Below the pieces are notes generated by a model. The model was not told the DNA's origin. It ran no database searches and saw only the letters and a program-made list of their open reading frames with translations. Source: CAZBEL01 sp964628055 (GTDB taxonomy: Bacteria; Fidelibacterota; Marinisomatia; Marinisomatales; TCS56). Taken from it: DNA of 44,121 nt. The translations under genes and the position numbers were made by a program. The stretch spans positions 1 through 44,121 of the forward strand of contig CAZVNL010000020.1 in NCBI GenBank assembly GCA_964628055.1, written 5' to 3'. Positions 35,284 through 43,870 of the stretch are shown here, piece after piece (the first letter of the stretch is position 1; each line of letters starts with the position of its first letter).

Positions 35284-35358
35284 CTGTTACTCGCCGCCTC
35301 TTCAATAGATTAATTTCATGAAAGCTGCTAAATTCAGGGCCTTATTTGGCGAATAGGA

Positions 35359-36366
35359 ATGATTGACTGGCAAAAAATCCATACGGTTATCAGCGATGCC
35401 GAACGCATTTTGCTCACCACCCACGAAAATCCCGACGGGGATGGGTTGGGATGTGCTGCGGCCCTTTACCACTACCTGAAGGAAGGGGCGAAGGATGTCC
35501 GGATCATTAACCACTCCACCTTTCCTGAAGAGTTTCAATTTTTAAACCACGGGGATATATTTGAGACTCACCAGCCGGAGGAGCACGCTTCCTGGATGAG
35601 CGGTGTGCAATTGGTCATCATTTTCGACGTGGGTGATTATCGCCGTTTAAAGTCCATTCGCACCGTCATTGAAAAGTATTCTCTTCCGACAATAAATATG
35701 GATCATCACCCCCTCATGGATCAAAATCAATTCACGTACGATATTGTGGATATCAATGCTGCCGCCACAGGGGTGTTGCTGTATGACTATTTCCAGGCCC
35801 TCGGGGAGTTGCCCCTTTCAAAGGAGATTGCCGAGGGAATTTATACCGCCATTATGACTGATACAGGCTCCTTTCGTTACACCAATACCAACACCAAATG
35901 TCACGCCATCGCCATTGAGTGTTTTAAAGCTGAAATTAATCATGTGCACATTTACCAGCAAGTGTATGAATCCAGTTCCCGGGAGCGTATGCGATTATTG
36001 GGTGATGTCCTACGGAATCTCCGCTATGAAGAAGGTGGGGAACTGGCGTGGTTTACGGTGAGTAGGAGTATGTTGGAAGAGGCCGGGGCCTCAAATAAAG
36101 ATGTGGAAGGTTTTACCGATTTTGTGCGCACCATCCGCGGTGTGGAAGTGGCCTTAATGGTGTATGAAAATGGCCAGGATTCCTGCCGGATGAACTTTCG
36201 TTCTAAAGGGAAGTACGTAGTGAACACCATTGCCCAAGCTTTAGGTGGAGGGGGCCATCGTTTCGCTGCCGGCGCCGTAATTAAGGAACCCTTGGAGCAG
36301 GTTTTACCACTGGTTCTGGAAACGACCCGTAGCGCCCTGCGGGACCAAAACGGACACGCTCCGTGA
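35359..36366 (+). CDS. nrnA: DHH-family phosphoesterase (NrnA-like)
   Basis: A 335-residue metal-dependent phosphoesterase. DHH motifs: THENPDGDGLGC (motif I), IIFDVGDYRR, NMDHHPLMD (the DHH triplet) and MTDTGSFRYTNT. The C-terminal DHHA1 domain has the substrate-binding GGGGHRFAAGA. Relatives degrade short RNA oligonucleotides and/or pAp; which activity applies here cannot be told from sequence. The ispH GTG overlaps its stop, so the two are coupled. Confidence 0.83.
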   Translation: MIDWQKIHTVISDAERILLTTHENPDGDGLGCAAALYHYLKEGAKDVRIINHSTFPEEFQFLNHGDIFETHQPEEHASWMSGVQLVIIFDVGDYRRLKSIRTVIEKYSLPTINMDHHPLMDQNQFTYDIVDINAAATGVLLYDYFQALGELPLSKEIAEGIYTAIMTDTGSFRYTNTNTKCHAIAIECFKAEINHVHIYQQVYESSSRERMRLLGDVLRNLRYEEGGELAWFTVSRSMLEEAGASNKDVEGFTDFVRTIRGVEVALMVYENGQDSCRMNFRSKGKYVVNTIAQALGGGGHRFAAGAVIKEPLEQVLPLVLETTRSALRDQNGHAP

Positions 36367-37226
36367 GAATCATTGTTGCCAAGGATGCCGGGTACTGTTT
36401 TGGGGTACGAGAGGCCGTAAACCTGGCCTATGAAACCGCTCGAAAGCACGGTGAAGTCTACATGTTGGGGCATATTGTACATAATGAGAGCGTCGTGTCG
36501 GATTTGAACAAGGCCGGGGCCAAAGTGGTTGGGGCGTTGAAAGAAGTGCCACCTGACAGACCCATTATTTTTCGAGCCCACGGCACCGCCACCGATGTGT
36601 GGGAGAAAGCCGACGAACTTGGCATGAATATTATTGATGCCACCTGTCCTTTAGTGCGAGAAATTCACCAGGAAGTTAAGACCTTGGCTGACGAAGGGCG
36701 GAAGATCATCATTATCGGGGATCACGGGCACGATGAGGTGGTGGGAATAGCCAGTCAGGTCTCCGACCCTCTTGTCGTCGCCACACCCGACGAAGCCAGG
36801 GCCTTGCGTAAGATGAAAGAAGCGGGCGTGGTAAGCCAATCCACTCAGACCATTGAAAATGTGCAGGCCATTATTAATATTTTAATGACCAAGGTGCATG
36901 ACTTACGGTTTGTGAATACCATTTGTTTTCCAACCAAACGGAATCAGGCGCAAATCAAGACCCTCTCCGAAAAGTGTGACGTCATGATTATTATCGGTTC
37001 TTTCACTAGTGCCAATTCCATGCGGCTCGCTCAACTGTCCAAGGAACGGAATCCCCGTTCCTACCAGGTGACCTGTGCTGATGATATTGACGTACATTGG
37101 TTTGAGGGTGCCGAGCTGGTGGGGATTTCAGCAGGGGCTTCCACCCCCGATAGTATTATTAGGGAGGTAACTGACAAAATAAAACAAATTAATCACATAC
37201 AAGAGGAGGATATGATTCATGGCTAA
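36363..37226 (+). CDS. ispH: 4-hydroxy-3-methylbut-2-enyl diphosphate reductase
   Basis: A 287-residue iron-sulfur enzyme, last step of the methylerythritol phosphate route to IPP and DMAPP. The three cluster cysteines are present: Cys12 (AGYCFGVREAV), Cys95 (DATCPLVREIHQE) and Cys188 (TICFPTKRNQ). Other motifs: GHIVHNESVV and SAGASTPDSII near the end. It begins at GTG 36363, overlapping the nrnA stop, and overlaps pdxS by eight bases. Confidence 0.96.
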   Translation: MRIIVAKDAGYCFGVREAVNLAYETARKHGEVYMLGHIVHNESVVSDLNKAGAKVVGALKEVPPDRPIIFRAHGTATDVWEKADELGMNIIDATCPLVREIHQEVKTLADEGRKIIIIGDHGHDEVVGIASQVSDPLVVATPDEARALRKMKEAGVVSQSTQTIENVQAIINILMTKVHDLRFVNTICFPTKRNQAQIKTLSEKCDVMIIIGSFTSANSMRLAQLSKERNPRSYQVTCADDIDVHWFEGAELVGISAGASTPDSIIREVTDKIKQINHIQEEDMIHG

Positions 37227-38100
37227 AGGAAGTTTTGAAGTCAAAGTGGGCCTGGCAGAGATGTTGAAGGGTGGGGTGATTATGGATGTGACCACGTCCG
37301 AGCAGGCGCGAATCGCCGAGGAGGCCGGCGCCGTGGCAGTCATGGCTCTGGAACGCATCCCGGCGGACATTCGCAAAGATGGGGGCATCGCTCGCATGAG
37401 CGATCCGGCTATGATTAAGGAAATCCAGACCGCCGTGTCCATCCCGGTGATGGCGAAATGTCGCATTGGCCACTTTGCCGAAGCCCAAATCTTGGAAGCT
37501 TTGGAAATCGACTTCATCGATGAGAGTGAAGTCTTAACCCCCGCAGATGAGGCCAACCACATCTGGAAACACGATTTTAAGGTACCCTTCGTCTGTGGCT
37601 GCCGGGACTTAGGGGAAGCCCTGCGTCGGATTGGTGAAGGCGCTGCGCTCATCCGCACCAAAGGAGAAGCGGGTAGTGGCAATATCGTGGAAGCCGTGCG
37701 CCATATGCGGCAGGTTCATGATCAGATTCGCCGCCTCACTACTTGTGGTTCGGAGGAACTCATGGCGGCGGCCAAGGAAATGGGGGCGCCATTCAGTTTA
37801 GTGAAACAGGTAGCCAAATTGGGGAAACTCCCCGTACCGAATTTCGCCGCCGGAGGGATTGCCACACCAGCTGATGCTTCCCTGATGATGCAGTTGGGCG
37901 CCGAGTCCGTTTTCGTGGGTTCGGGCATTTTTAAAAGCGAAGACCCACCGGCCCGTGCGAAAGCTATCGTGGAAGCGACGACTTATTATGACGACCCGGC
38001 CAAACTGGCGGATATCTCCGCCGGACTGAAAGCCGCCATGCGCGGCCTGGATATTAGCGAAATCCCTGCCGAACAAATGCTCCAGGAACGGGGCTGGTAG
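37219..38100 (+). CDS. pdxS: Pyridoxal 5'-phosphate synthase subunit PdxS
   Basis: A 293-residue TIM-barrel subunit that builds PLP from ribose 5-phosphate, glyceraldehyde 3-phosphate and ammonia. Highly conserved sequence: KVGLAEMLKGGVIMDVTTSE, EEAGAVAVMALERIPADIRK, MAKCRIGHFAEAQILEALE (catalytic Lys), LIRTKGEAGSGNIVEAVRHM, and FAAGGIATPADASLMMQLGA. A strong ribosome site (AGAGGAGG) ends nine bases before the ATG. It overlaps pdxT by one base. Confidence 0.97.
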   Translation: MAKGSFEVKVGLAEMLKGGVIMDVTTSEQARIAEEAGAVAVMALERIPADIRKDGGIARMSDPAMIKEIQTAVSIPVMAKCRIGHFAEAQILEALEIDFIDESEVLTPADEANHIWKHDFKVPFVCGCRDLGEALRRIGEGAALIRTKGEAGSGNIVEAVRHMRQVHDQIRRLTTCGSEELMAAAKEMGAPFSLVKQVAKLGKLPVPNFAAGGIATPADASLMMQLGAESVFVGSGIFKSEDPPARAKAIVEATTYYDDPAKLADISAGLKAAMRGLDISEIPAEQMLQERGW

Positions 38101-38708
38101 TGAAAATTGGGGTTTTAGCCCTTCAGGGAGATTATTCCCAGCACCAAAGCATCCTTGCCCGACTGGAGTACCAGTGCAGGCTGGTTCGTTACCACCAGGA
38201 CTTAGAAAACCTGGATGGCTTGATTCTCCCCGGAGGAGAGTCCACTACCCAAACGCGTTTACTGGCGCAAAACCACCTCTTAATACCCCTAAAACAATTC
38301 GCCCAATCGCAGCCCGTATTGGGAACCTGCGCCGGACTGATCCTCATGGCTCGAAAGGTACAAGATCCCCGGGTAGAGTGCCTGCAACTATTGGATGTGG
38401 AGGTGGATCGCAACGCCTATGGTCGGCAAATCCATTCTTTTAATGAGCGGCTTCAGGTACGTATTCGAGGCTCGACAGTCACCCTTCCCGCCACGTTTAT
38501 CCGGGCGCCTAGGATTATCCGTATCGGAAGGGAGGTAACCGTTTTGGCAGAGCACGAGGGGTTACCCTGTGCCGTCCAGGAGGGAAAACACGTAGGCCTA
38601 TCTTTCCACCCGGAGCTGGATGGAGTGCCTACCTTTCATGAGTATTGTTTTAATCCTGCCCGCTCCTACCCTCGGAAATTAGCTAAAGCTTCTTCTCATG
38701 CCGCTTGA
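38100..38708 (+). CDS. pdxT: Pyridoxal 5'-phosphate synthase glutaminase PdxT
   Basis: A 202-residue glutaminase that supplies ammonia to PdxS. Triad: Cys77 (LGTCAGLILMA), His170 and Glu172 (SFHPELDG). GVLALQGDYSQHQ and LILPGGESTT are typical. It starts at GTG 38100, sharing its G with the pdxS stop. Its last 11 bases overlap dxs. Confidence 0.96.
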   Translation: MKIGVLALQGDYSQHQSILARLEYQCRLVRYHQDLENLDGLILPGGESTTQTRLLAQNHLLIPLKQFAQSQPVLGTCAGLILMARKVQDPRVECLQLLDVEVDRNAYGRQIHSFNERLQVRIRGSTVTLPATFIRAPRIIRIGREVTVLAEHEGLPCAVQEGKHVGLSFHPELDGVPTFHEYCFNPARSYPRKLAKASSHAA

Positions 38709-40605
38709 GCTTTTACCTACCGTCCAGCGCCCAGCCGATTTAAAAGCGCTGGAGACAGACCAACTTAGGCAACTCTGCCGGGAGATCCGGGAATATACTA
38801 TCGAAGTGGTGACCCAAACGGGGGGGCACCTTGCGTCTACTTTAGGGGCGGTGGAATTGACCGTGGCCCTCCATTACGTTTACGACGCCCCCCGCGATAA
38901 AATCGTCTGGGATGTGGGTCACCAGGCGTATGCCCACAAGCTCCTCACGGGACGGTTTGAGCAGTTAAAGACGATTCGTCAGTACGGGGGACTGAGTGGT
39001 TTTTTAAAGCGCTCGGAGAGTGAATATGATGTTTTCGGGGCGGGGCATGCTTCCACTTCCATTTCGGCGGCTTTAGGAATTGCCATCGCCCGGGATCTCC
39101 ACGGGGAGGATTTTCGAGTGGCGGCGGTAATCGGGGACGGGGCCATGACGGGAGGATTGGCCTACGAGGGGTTGAATAACGCCGGCCAACAGAAACGCCA
39201 GCTTTTGGTTATCTTGAATGATAATGAAATGTCCATCAGCCCCAATGTGGGCGCCATCCGCACCTACCTGAACCGGGTGGTGACCAATCCCCTGTACAAT
39301 CGCATTCGGAACGAGATTTGGGATTTTACTGGAGCCCTTCCTGTTGGAACGCGACCAGCCCGGGTCCTGTTGCGTAAAATGGAGGAAAGTCTGAAAAACT
39401 TAGTGGTACCGGGGATTGTTTTTGACGAGTTGGGATTCCGTTATTTTGGCCCCATCGATGGGCACGATATTGAGGAATTGATCCGGACGCTGCAGAATAT
39501 TAAAGATATCCCCACGCCGGTACTGTTGCATTTGATTACTAAAAAGGGTAAGGGAATGGGGGTGGCGGAGAAGGATCCCATTAAGTATCACGGAGTACAA
39601 CCTAACAAGAACAGCAAGACCCGGGATAAGGGTCAGGTAACTGTTTCTACCACGGCGCCTTCTTTCCAGAACGTGTTTGGCTTTTTAGCGTGTGAGTTGG
39701 CCCGCAACCAACCGGAGGTGGTCTGCATCACAGCGGCCATGCGTGAGGGTACCGGTCTGGTACCTTATTCCCGCGAATTTCCTGATCGTTATTTCGACGT
39801 GGGGATCGCTGAGGGTCACGCCGTCACCTTTGCCGGGGGCTTGGCCACCGAGGGAATTCGACCCATCGTGGCGGTCTATTCCACCTTTCTCCAACGTGCT
39901 TTCGATCACATTACCCACGATGTTGCGCTCCAGCACTTGCCGGTTGTGTTTTGCCTAGACCGGGCGGGTATCGCTGGGGAAGATGGCCCCACCCATCACG
40001 GAACCCTGGATATCGCCTACCTGCGTTGTGTCCAGGAGATGATCGTTTCCGCTCCCCGGAATGGCAACGAATTTCGCCATCTATTGTACACAGCCCTCAA
40101 TCAAGGAGAGCATCCCTTTGCCATCCGTTATCCGAAGGCCGAGGCGGTAGAATTCCAGGAAAACCAACAGGCGGAACTACTCCCCATCGGAAGCTGGGAG
40201 GTCATGAAACGGGGAACGGATGTGGCGATTCTGGCAGTGGGACCGCTGGTTTACATGGCCCTCCAGGCCGGTGAACTATTACGCAAGAAACATATTTCCT
40301 GCGAAATTGTGAACTGCCGCTTTATCAAGCCTATGGACGAACAGGTTTTGGAGCGGGTTAAGAAACACTTTGCCACCGTAGTGACGCTGGAAGAAGGAGT
40401 GGTGACGGGTGGATTTGGGGATGGGGTTGCCGCCTGGCTTGGCGAGCGGGGATATGCGGGTGCCCTCCGCCGCCTAGGGCTGCCTGATGAATTCATTCCC
40501 CAGGGTTCCCGGGACGAGTTACTCCAGATGTTGAATTTAAGTCCCCGGGGTATTGTCCAGGCGGTGACGAAATTCATAGATAAACCTAAACCAATTATTG
40601 TCTAA
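38698..40605 (+). CDS. dxs: 1-deoxy-D-xylulose-5-phosphate synthase
   Basis: A 635-residue thiamine-diphosphate enzyme, first step of the methylerythritol phosphate pathway, condensing pyruvate and glyceraldehyde 3-phosphate. Motifs: WDVGHQAYAHKLLTGRF, FGAGHASTSISAALGIA, GDGAMTGG at residues 146-153 (ThDP/Mg site), VGIAEGHAVTFAGGLATEG, DRAGIAGEDGPTHHGTLDIA. The length is normal. Its start lies inside the pdxT 3' end. Together with ispH, it puts two enzymes of the same pathway in this cluster. Confidence 0.97.
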   Translation: MPLELLPTVQRPADLKALETDQLRQLCREIREYTIEVVTQTGGHLASTLGAVELTVALHYVYDAPRDKIVWDVGHQAYAHKLLTGRFEQLKTIRQYGGLSGFLKRSESEYDVFGAGHASTSISAALGIAIARDLHGEDFRVAAVIGDGAMTGGLAYEGLNNAGQQKRQLLVILNDNEMSISPNVGAIRTYLNRVVTNPLYNRIRNEIWDFTGALPVGTRPARVLLRKMEESLKNLVVPGIVFDELGFRYFGPIDGHDIEELIRTLQNIKDIPTPVLLHLITKKGKGMGVAEKDPIKYHGVQPNKNSKTRDKGQVTVSTTAPSFQNVFGFLACELARNQPEVVCITAAMREGTGLVPYSREFPDRYFDVGIAEGHAVTFAGGLATEGIRPIVAVYSTFLQRAFDHITHDVALQHLPVVFCLDRAGIAGEDGPTHHGTLDIAYLRCVQEMIVSAPRNGNEFRHLLYTALNQGEHPFAIRYPKAEAVEFQENQQAELLPIGSWEVMKRGTDVAILAVGPLVYMALQAGELLRKKHISCEIVNCRFIKPMDEQVLERVKKHFATVVTLEEGVVTGGFGDGVAAWLGERGYAGALRRLGLPDEFIPQGSRDELLQMLNLSPRGIVQAVTKFIDKPKPIIV

Positions 40606-40611
40606 GGAACC

Positions 40612-42339
40612 ATGAGTTCTTTGGTACTGATGATCTTTGGTCTGGGGATGTTTTTTATTGGTTACCGTTTTTATGCGCGCTTTATTGGGACCCGGATTTA
40701 CGCAATTGAGGAAACCTCCCTGGTCACCCCGGCCCATGAGTTTGAGGATGGTCTCGACTACGTTCCCACCCGCAAGCACATTTTATTCGGACATCATTTT
40801 ACGTCTGTAGCTGGGGCGGCACCTATTATCGGCCCCTGCGTGGCTGCCTTTTGGGGGTGGTTGCCGGCTCTCTTGTGGGTCGTTTTAGGCACGGTATTCA
40901 TGGGAGCCGTGCACGACTTTGGGGCCCTGGTCATGAGCGTGCGGGAGAAGGGGCGTAGCGTGGCGGATATCACTGCCCGCGTCGTGAATACCCGTACCCG
41001 AACAATGTTTCTTATCTTCGTACTCTTGCTTACGTGGCTGGTTCTGGCGGTTTTTGCCATGGCCATTGCTGACCTGTTCGTCGCCGTTCCGGCCTCCGTG
41101 ATTCCTATTAACATTGAGATTATATTAGCCATCGCTATTGGCTGGCTGATTTATAAGAAAAAGATGGGAGCCCTAGTGCCATCGCTTATCGTGTTGGGGC
41201 TTTTGTACCTTTCCATCGCTATCGGGGTTCGCTTCCCCATGAGTCTGGAGACCCTGGGAATGACTAAAACCGCCGCCACCAATGCCTGGATCATTTTCCT
41301 CTTTACCTATTCCGCCATAGCCAGCCTGTTACCCGTGTGGTTTCTGCTGCAACCCCGGGATTACATTAACAGCCACCAACTCCTAGTGGGTCTGGGACTC
41401 CTGTATTTAGGGGTTTTGATTGCCCAACCCGCCATTGACGCACCGGCGGTCCGCCTCACTGGGGAAGGGGCACCCCCCATCTTTCCCCTCTTGTTTGTGA
41501 CGATTGCCTGTGGGGCCATCAGCGGGTTCCACGGTCTCGTGGCCTCGGGCACGACCTCTAAACAGTTGGATCGCCTTTCCCATGCGCGGTTTATTGGCTA
41601 CGGGGGCATGATTGGCGAAGGAACCCTGGCCTTGGCCACCACCCTGGCCGCTGTAGCGGGAATTGCCCTGGTGACCAATTGCAATCTGCCCACCGTGGGG
41701 TCGGTGGCAAATCTTTCCTGGTCGGTGTATTACGACTCCTGGGCCCATGCCAGCGGGAACAAAGCCGCCGCCTTTGTCTTAGGTGGGGGTGCTCTGTTAG
41801 AAGCCCTGGGAATTCCCCCCTCTTTTGCCACCACCCTCATGGCGGTTCTGGTCATCTCCTTTGCCGCCACGACGTTAGATACGGCCACGCGCATTCAACG
41901 ATTCATCATCTCCGAATTGGGAACCGCCTGGCAGGTCCCCTCCCTTACGAACCGCTATGCAGCGACACTGCTGGCGGTTGTACCGGCCCTGTTGCTGGTC
42001 TTTGTAAGCCTTCCCGACCCCGCCACGGGCCAGGTGAAGCAGGCTGGCTGGATCCTGTGGCCCATTTTTGGGGCCAGTAACCAGATGCTAGCGGCCCTGA
42101 CCCTCATGATCCTCACGCTCTATTTCTGGCAACGGAAAAAACCCATCTTGCCCCTGCTGTTGCCCATGCTCTTTATTATGGTGGTGACTCTTTCCACCCT
42201 CGTCTTAAAAGCCTTGGATTTCGTGGCTCACAATCTCCTTTTATTACTGGTTGATCTTTTCCTCATGCTATTGGTGGTTTGGATGCTCGTGGAAGGCGTT
42301 GGCGCCATCCTTGCTTTAAAGCACAGGGATTCAGCGTAA
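40612..42339 (+). CDS. cstA: CstA-family carbon starvation transporter
   Basis: A 575-residue membrane protein with about 16 helices. Conserved CstA sequence: VPTRKHILFGHHFTSVAGAA, PIIGPCVAAFWGWLPALLWV, GAVHDFGALVMSVREKGRS, SGFHGLVASGTTSKQLDR and IFGASNQMLAALTLMILTLY. Known members take up peptides or pyruvate under carbon limitation; the substrate here is not determined. It starts six bases after the dxs stop. Confidence 0.93.
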   Translation: MSSLVLMIFGLGMFFIGYRFYARFIGTRIYAIEETSLVTPAHEFEDGLDYVPTRKHILFGHHFTSVAGAAPIIGPCVAAFWGWLPALLWVVLGTVFMGAVHDFGALVMSVREKGRSVADITARVVNTRTRTMFLIFVLLLTWLVLAVFAMAIADLFVAVPASVIPINIEIILAIAIGWLIYKKKMGALVPSLIVLGLLYLSIAIGVRFPMSLETLGMTKTAATNAWIIFLFTYSAIASLLPVWFLLQPRDYINSHQLLVGLGLLYLGVLIAQPAIDAPAVRLTGEGAPPIFPLLFVTIACGAISGFHGLVASGTTSKQLDRLSHARFIGYGGMIGEGTLALATTLAAVAGIALVTNCNLPTVGSVANLSWSVYYDSWAHASGNKAAAFVLGGGALLEALGIPPSFATTLMAVLVISFAATTLDTATRIQRFIISELGTAWQVPSLTNRYAATLLAVVPALLLVFVSLPDPATGQVKQAGWILWPIFGASNQMLAALTLMILTLYFWQRKKPILPLLLPMLFIMVVTLSTLVLKALDFVAHNLLLLLVDLFLMLLVVWMLVEGVGAILALKHRDSA

Positions 42340-42356
42340 CTATCCACGGTCTTTTG

Positions 42357-42367
42357 AAAGGAGGTGA
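42357..42367 (+). promoter_or_regulatory. Consensus Shine-Dalgarno without a nearby ATG; possible leader ORF
   Basis: AAAGGAGGTGA matches the full anti-SD complement, yet the nuclease gene's ATG is 57 bases on. A short frame from TTG 42380 (or ATT 42371) ends with TAA 42422-42424, overlapping that ATG as TAATG. This may be a leader peptide coupled to the nuclease gene. The nuclease frame itself cannot be extended upstream because of TAG at 42403-42405. Confidence 0.35.
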
Positions 42368-42423
42368 GGTATTCTCCCATTGGGTGTAAGTTTATTGAGG
42401 GTTAGTCCTTCTGCGAGAGCTTA

Positions 42424-43068
42424 ATGGCGATATACTCTGAATTTATTGACTTGGCCCTGTCGAAAACCTTGCGACAGCAGGCCTTAGCCCATGCCCGGGA
42501 ACGCACCCGACATATCACCCGACAGTTCGTTCCCCAACGGGCCCCTTTGACCCATCTGGAGAGCAACTACGTAGGCGCTTTAGGTGAACTGGCAGTGCGT
42601 CAATACTTGGGTCTCCCGGTAGTTCTTCAAGGAGATTACGTTAACCGCGCCATTGACGCTGGTGATTTGACTTACAATGGCCTGGTTTACGATGTGAAGA
42701 CCGAAGCAATACCCGTCGAATACTACCCCTTCTTACGTCGCGGTGAAATTCAACCTTATGAGCCATATGGTTGCCGGGTGTGGACGACGCGGCATTGGCA
42801 TCATCTGGAAATGTATACCGGGGGTTTAATTTTTTGTGCCCTGGAAATACCTGCCAAGCTCGGGGGTAAGCGTCCCCGGCTAGTGCGGCTAAAATTATTA
42901 ACGCAACGGGATATTTTGATCTTGGGTTTTGTTCCCCAGGCTGTGGTGAGAAAGAAAAAGCCTACCTGGTATACACCACCTTCCCCGGAGGGAAAACGCC
43001 GGAAGTACAATTCGGAAAATTTGGTTTTTCACCATTCTGAATTGGTCTCTATGGAAGAATTGCTATAG
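42424..43068 (+). CDS. Putative restriction endonuclease (PD-(D/E)xK-like)
   Basis: A 214-residue protein that I do not recognise as a named enzyme. It contains a plausible nuclease core: Glu55 in GALGELAVRQYLG, Asp81 in IDAGDLTYNG, then Asp90 and Lys92 in LVYDVKTEAIP, the spacing expected for PD-(D/E)xK nucleases. The C-terminal third is basic (RKKKPTWYTPPSPEGKRRK), consistent with DNA contact. It converges with a DNA methyltransferase, the two stops 10 bases apart, which supports a restriction role. There is only a weak GAGAG before the ATG; a stronger site lies further up before a possible leader ORF. A nuclease for DNA repair is an alternative. Confidence 0.6.
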   Translation: MAIYSEFIDLALSKTLRQQALAHARERTRHITRQFVPQRAPLTHLESNYVGALGELAVRQYLGLPVVLQGDYVNRAIDAGDLTYNGLVYDVKTEAIPVEYYPFLRRGEIQPYEPYGCRVWTTRHWHHLEMYTGGLIFCALEIPAKLGGKRPRLVRLKLLTQRDILILGFVPQAVVRKKKPTWYTPPSPEGKRRKYNSENLVFHHSELVSMEELL

Positions 43069-43078
43069 AGGGGAGAAG

Positions 43079-43870
43079 TTAGGCGCAGGGGTTTTCCAGG
43101 CTATTGAGGCGTCCTTGGGCCATTTGAATGTAGTCGGGATTGAGTTCGTAACCGATGAAATGGCGGTGGAGCTGTCGGGCAGCGAGGGCGGTTGTGCCGG
43201 AGCCCATGAAAGGGTCGAGGATGATGTCTTCTACAAAAGAATATAGTTTAATGAGTCGTCGGGGTAGTTCTACGGGGAAAGGGGCTGGATGGGAGCGTTC
43301 TCGAGCCGGAGGAAACCGCCAAATGCTGGCGATGAGCTCCCGCCACTCGGGCTTGGAAAGTCGGCTGTCTTCCTTGATGCGCGGGGAAATTTTCTCCGGG
43401 GGCCCGTCTTTTACCACGATGTTGATGAATTCAATGGTGTTCAACCCGTAAAAATTAGGAGGGTAGGGATAAGACCCCATCATCAGTTGATCCGTGCTTC
43501 CTTTGTCCCAGATGATTAAGTCGTAACGATAGAAGGGTGTGTTTTGTAATAAGCTGGATTCAATATCGTTATTGATATTTAAGAAGTCCCGGTTGTAGTG
43601 TGTATTCATGACTTTTTTATTCATTGGGAGGATGGGGGAGTTGATACACAGTTTGCCGTTGGGTTTTAACACGCGATAGCACTCCTGCCATACGGGTAGC
43701 ATGCTAGCAAGGTATTCTACGTAGGAGTTGCTGTTCCGACCGATTTGATGGGGGTGGCGGTAGTCCTTGGCGTTGAAATAGGGGGGACTGGTGATCACCA
43801 GACGAATACTCTCATCTGGAATTTCGGCCATGGACTGGCTGGATTTCTGGTAAAAACGATCGTAATCCAT
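43079..43870 (-). CDS. Site-specific DNA methyltransferase (beta class)
   Basis: A 263-residue methyltransferase. Motif IV TSPPY is at residues 27-31 and the AdoMet-binding motif I, LDPFMGSGTTALAA, near residues 218-232. The IV-before-I order makes it class beta, with a target-recognition region between (about residues 60-190). TSPPY is common in N4-cytosine enzymes but also occurs in N6-adenine ones, so the modified base is uncertain. The final motif FIGYELNPDYIQMAQGRL is typical. Likely partner of the convergent nuclease at 42424-43068. Confidence 0.88.
   Translation of the reverse strand: MDYDRFYQKSSQSMAEIPDESIRLVITSPPYFNAKDYRHPHQIGRNSNSYVEYLASMLPVWQECYRVLKPNGKLCINSPILPMNKKVMNTHYNRDFLNINNDIESSLLQNTPFYRYDLIIWDKGSTDQLMMGSYPYPPNFYGLNTIEFINIVVKDGPPEKISPRIKEDSRLSKPEWRELIASIWRFPPARERSHPAPFPVELPRRLIKLYSFVEDIILDPFMGSGTTALAARQLHRHFIGYELNPDYIQMAQGRLNSLENPCA

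Noticed and set aside
37128..37682. 184-aa minus-strand frame over ispH and pdxS
   Set aside because: It is antisense to strongly conserved genes and has no recognisable motif.
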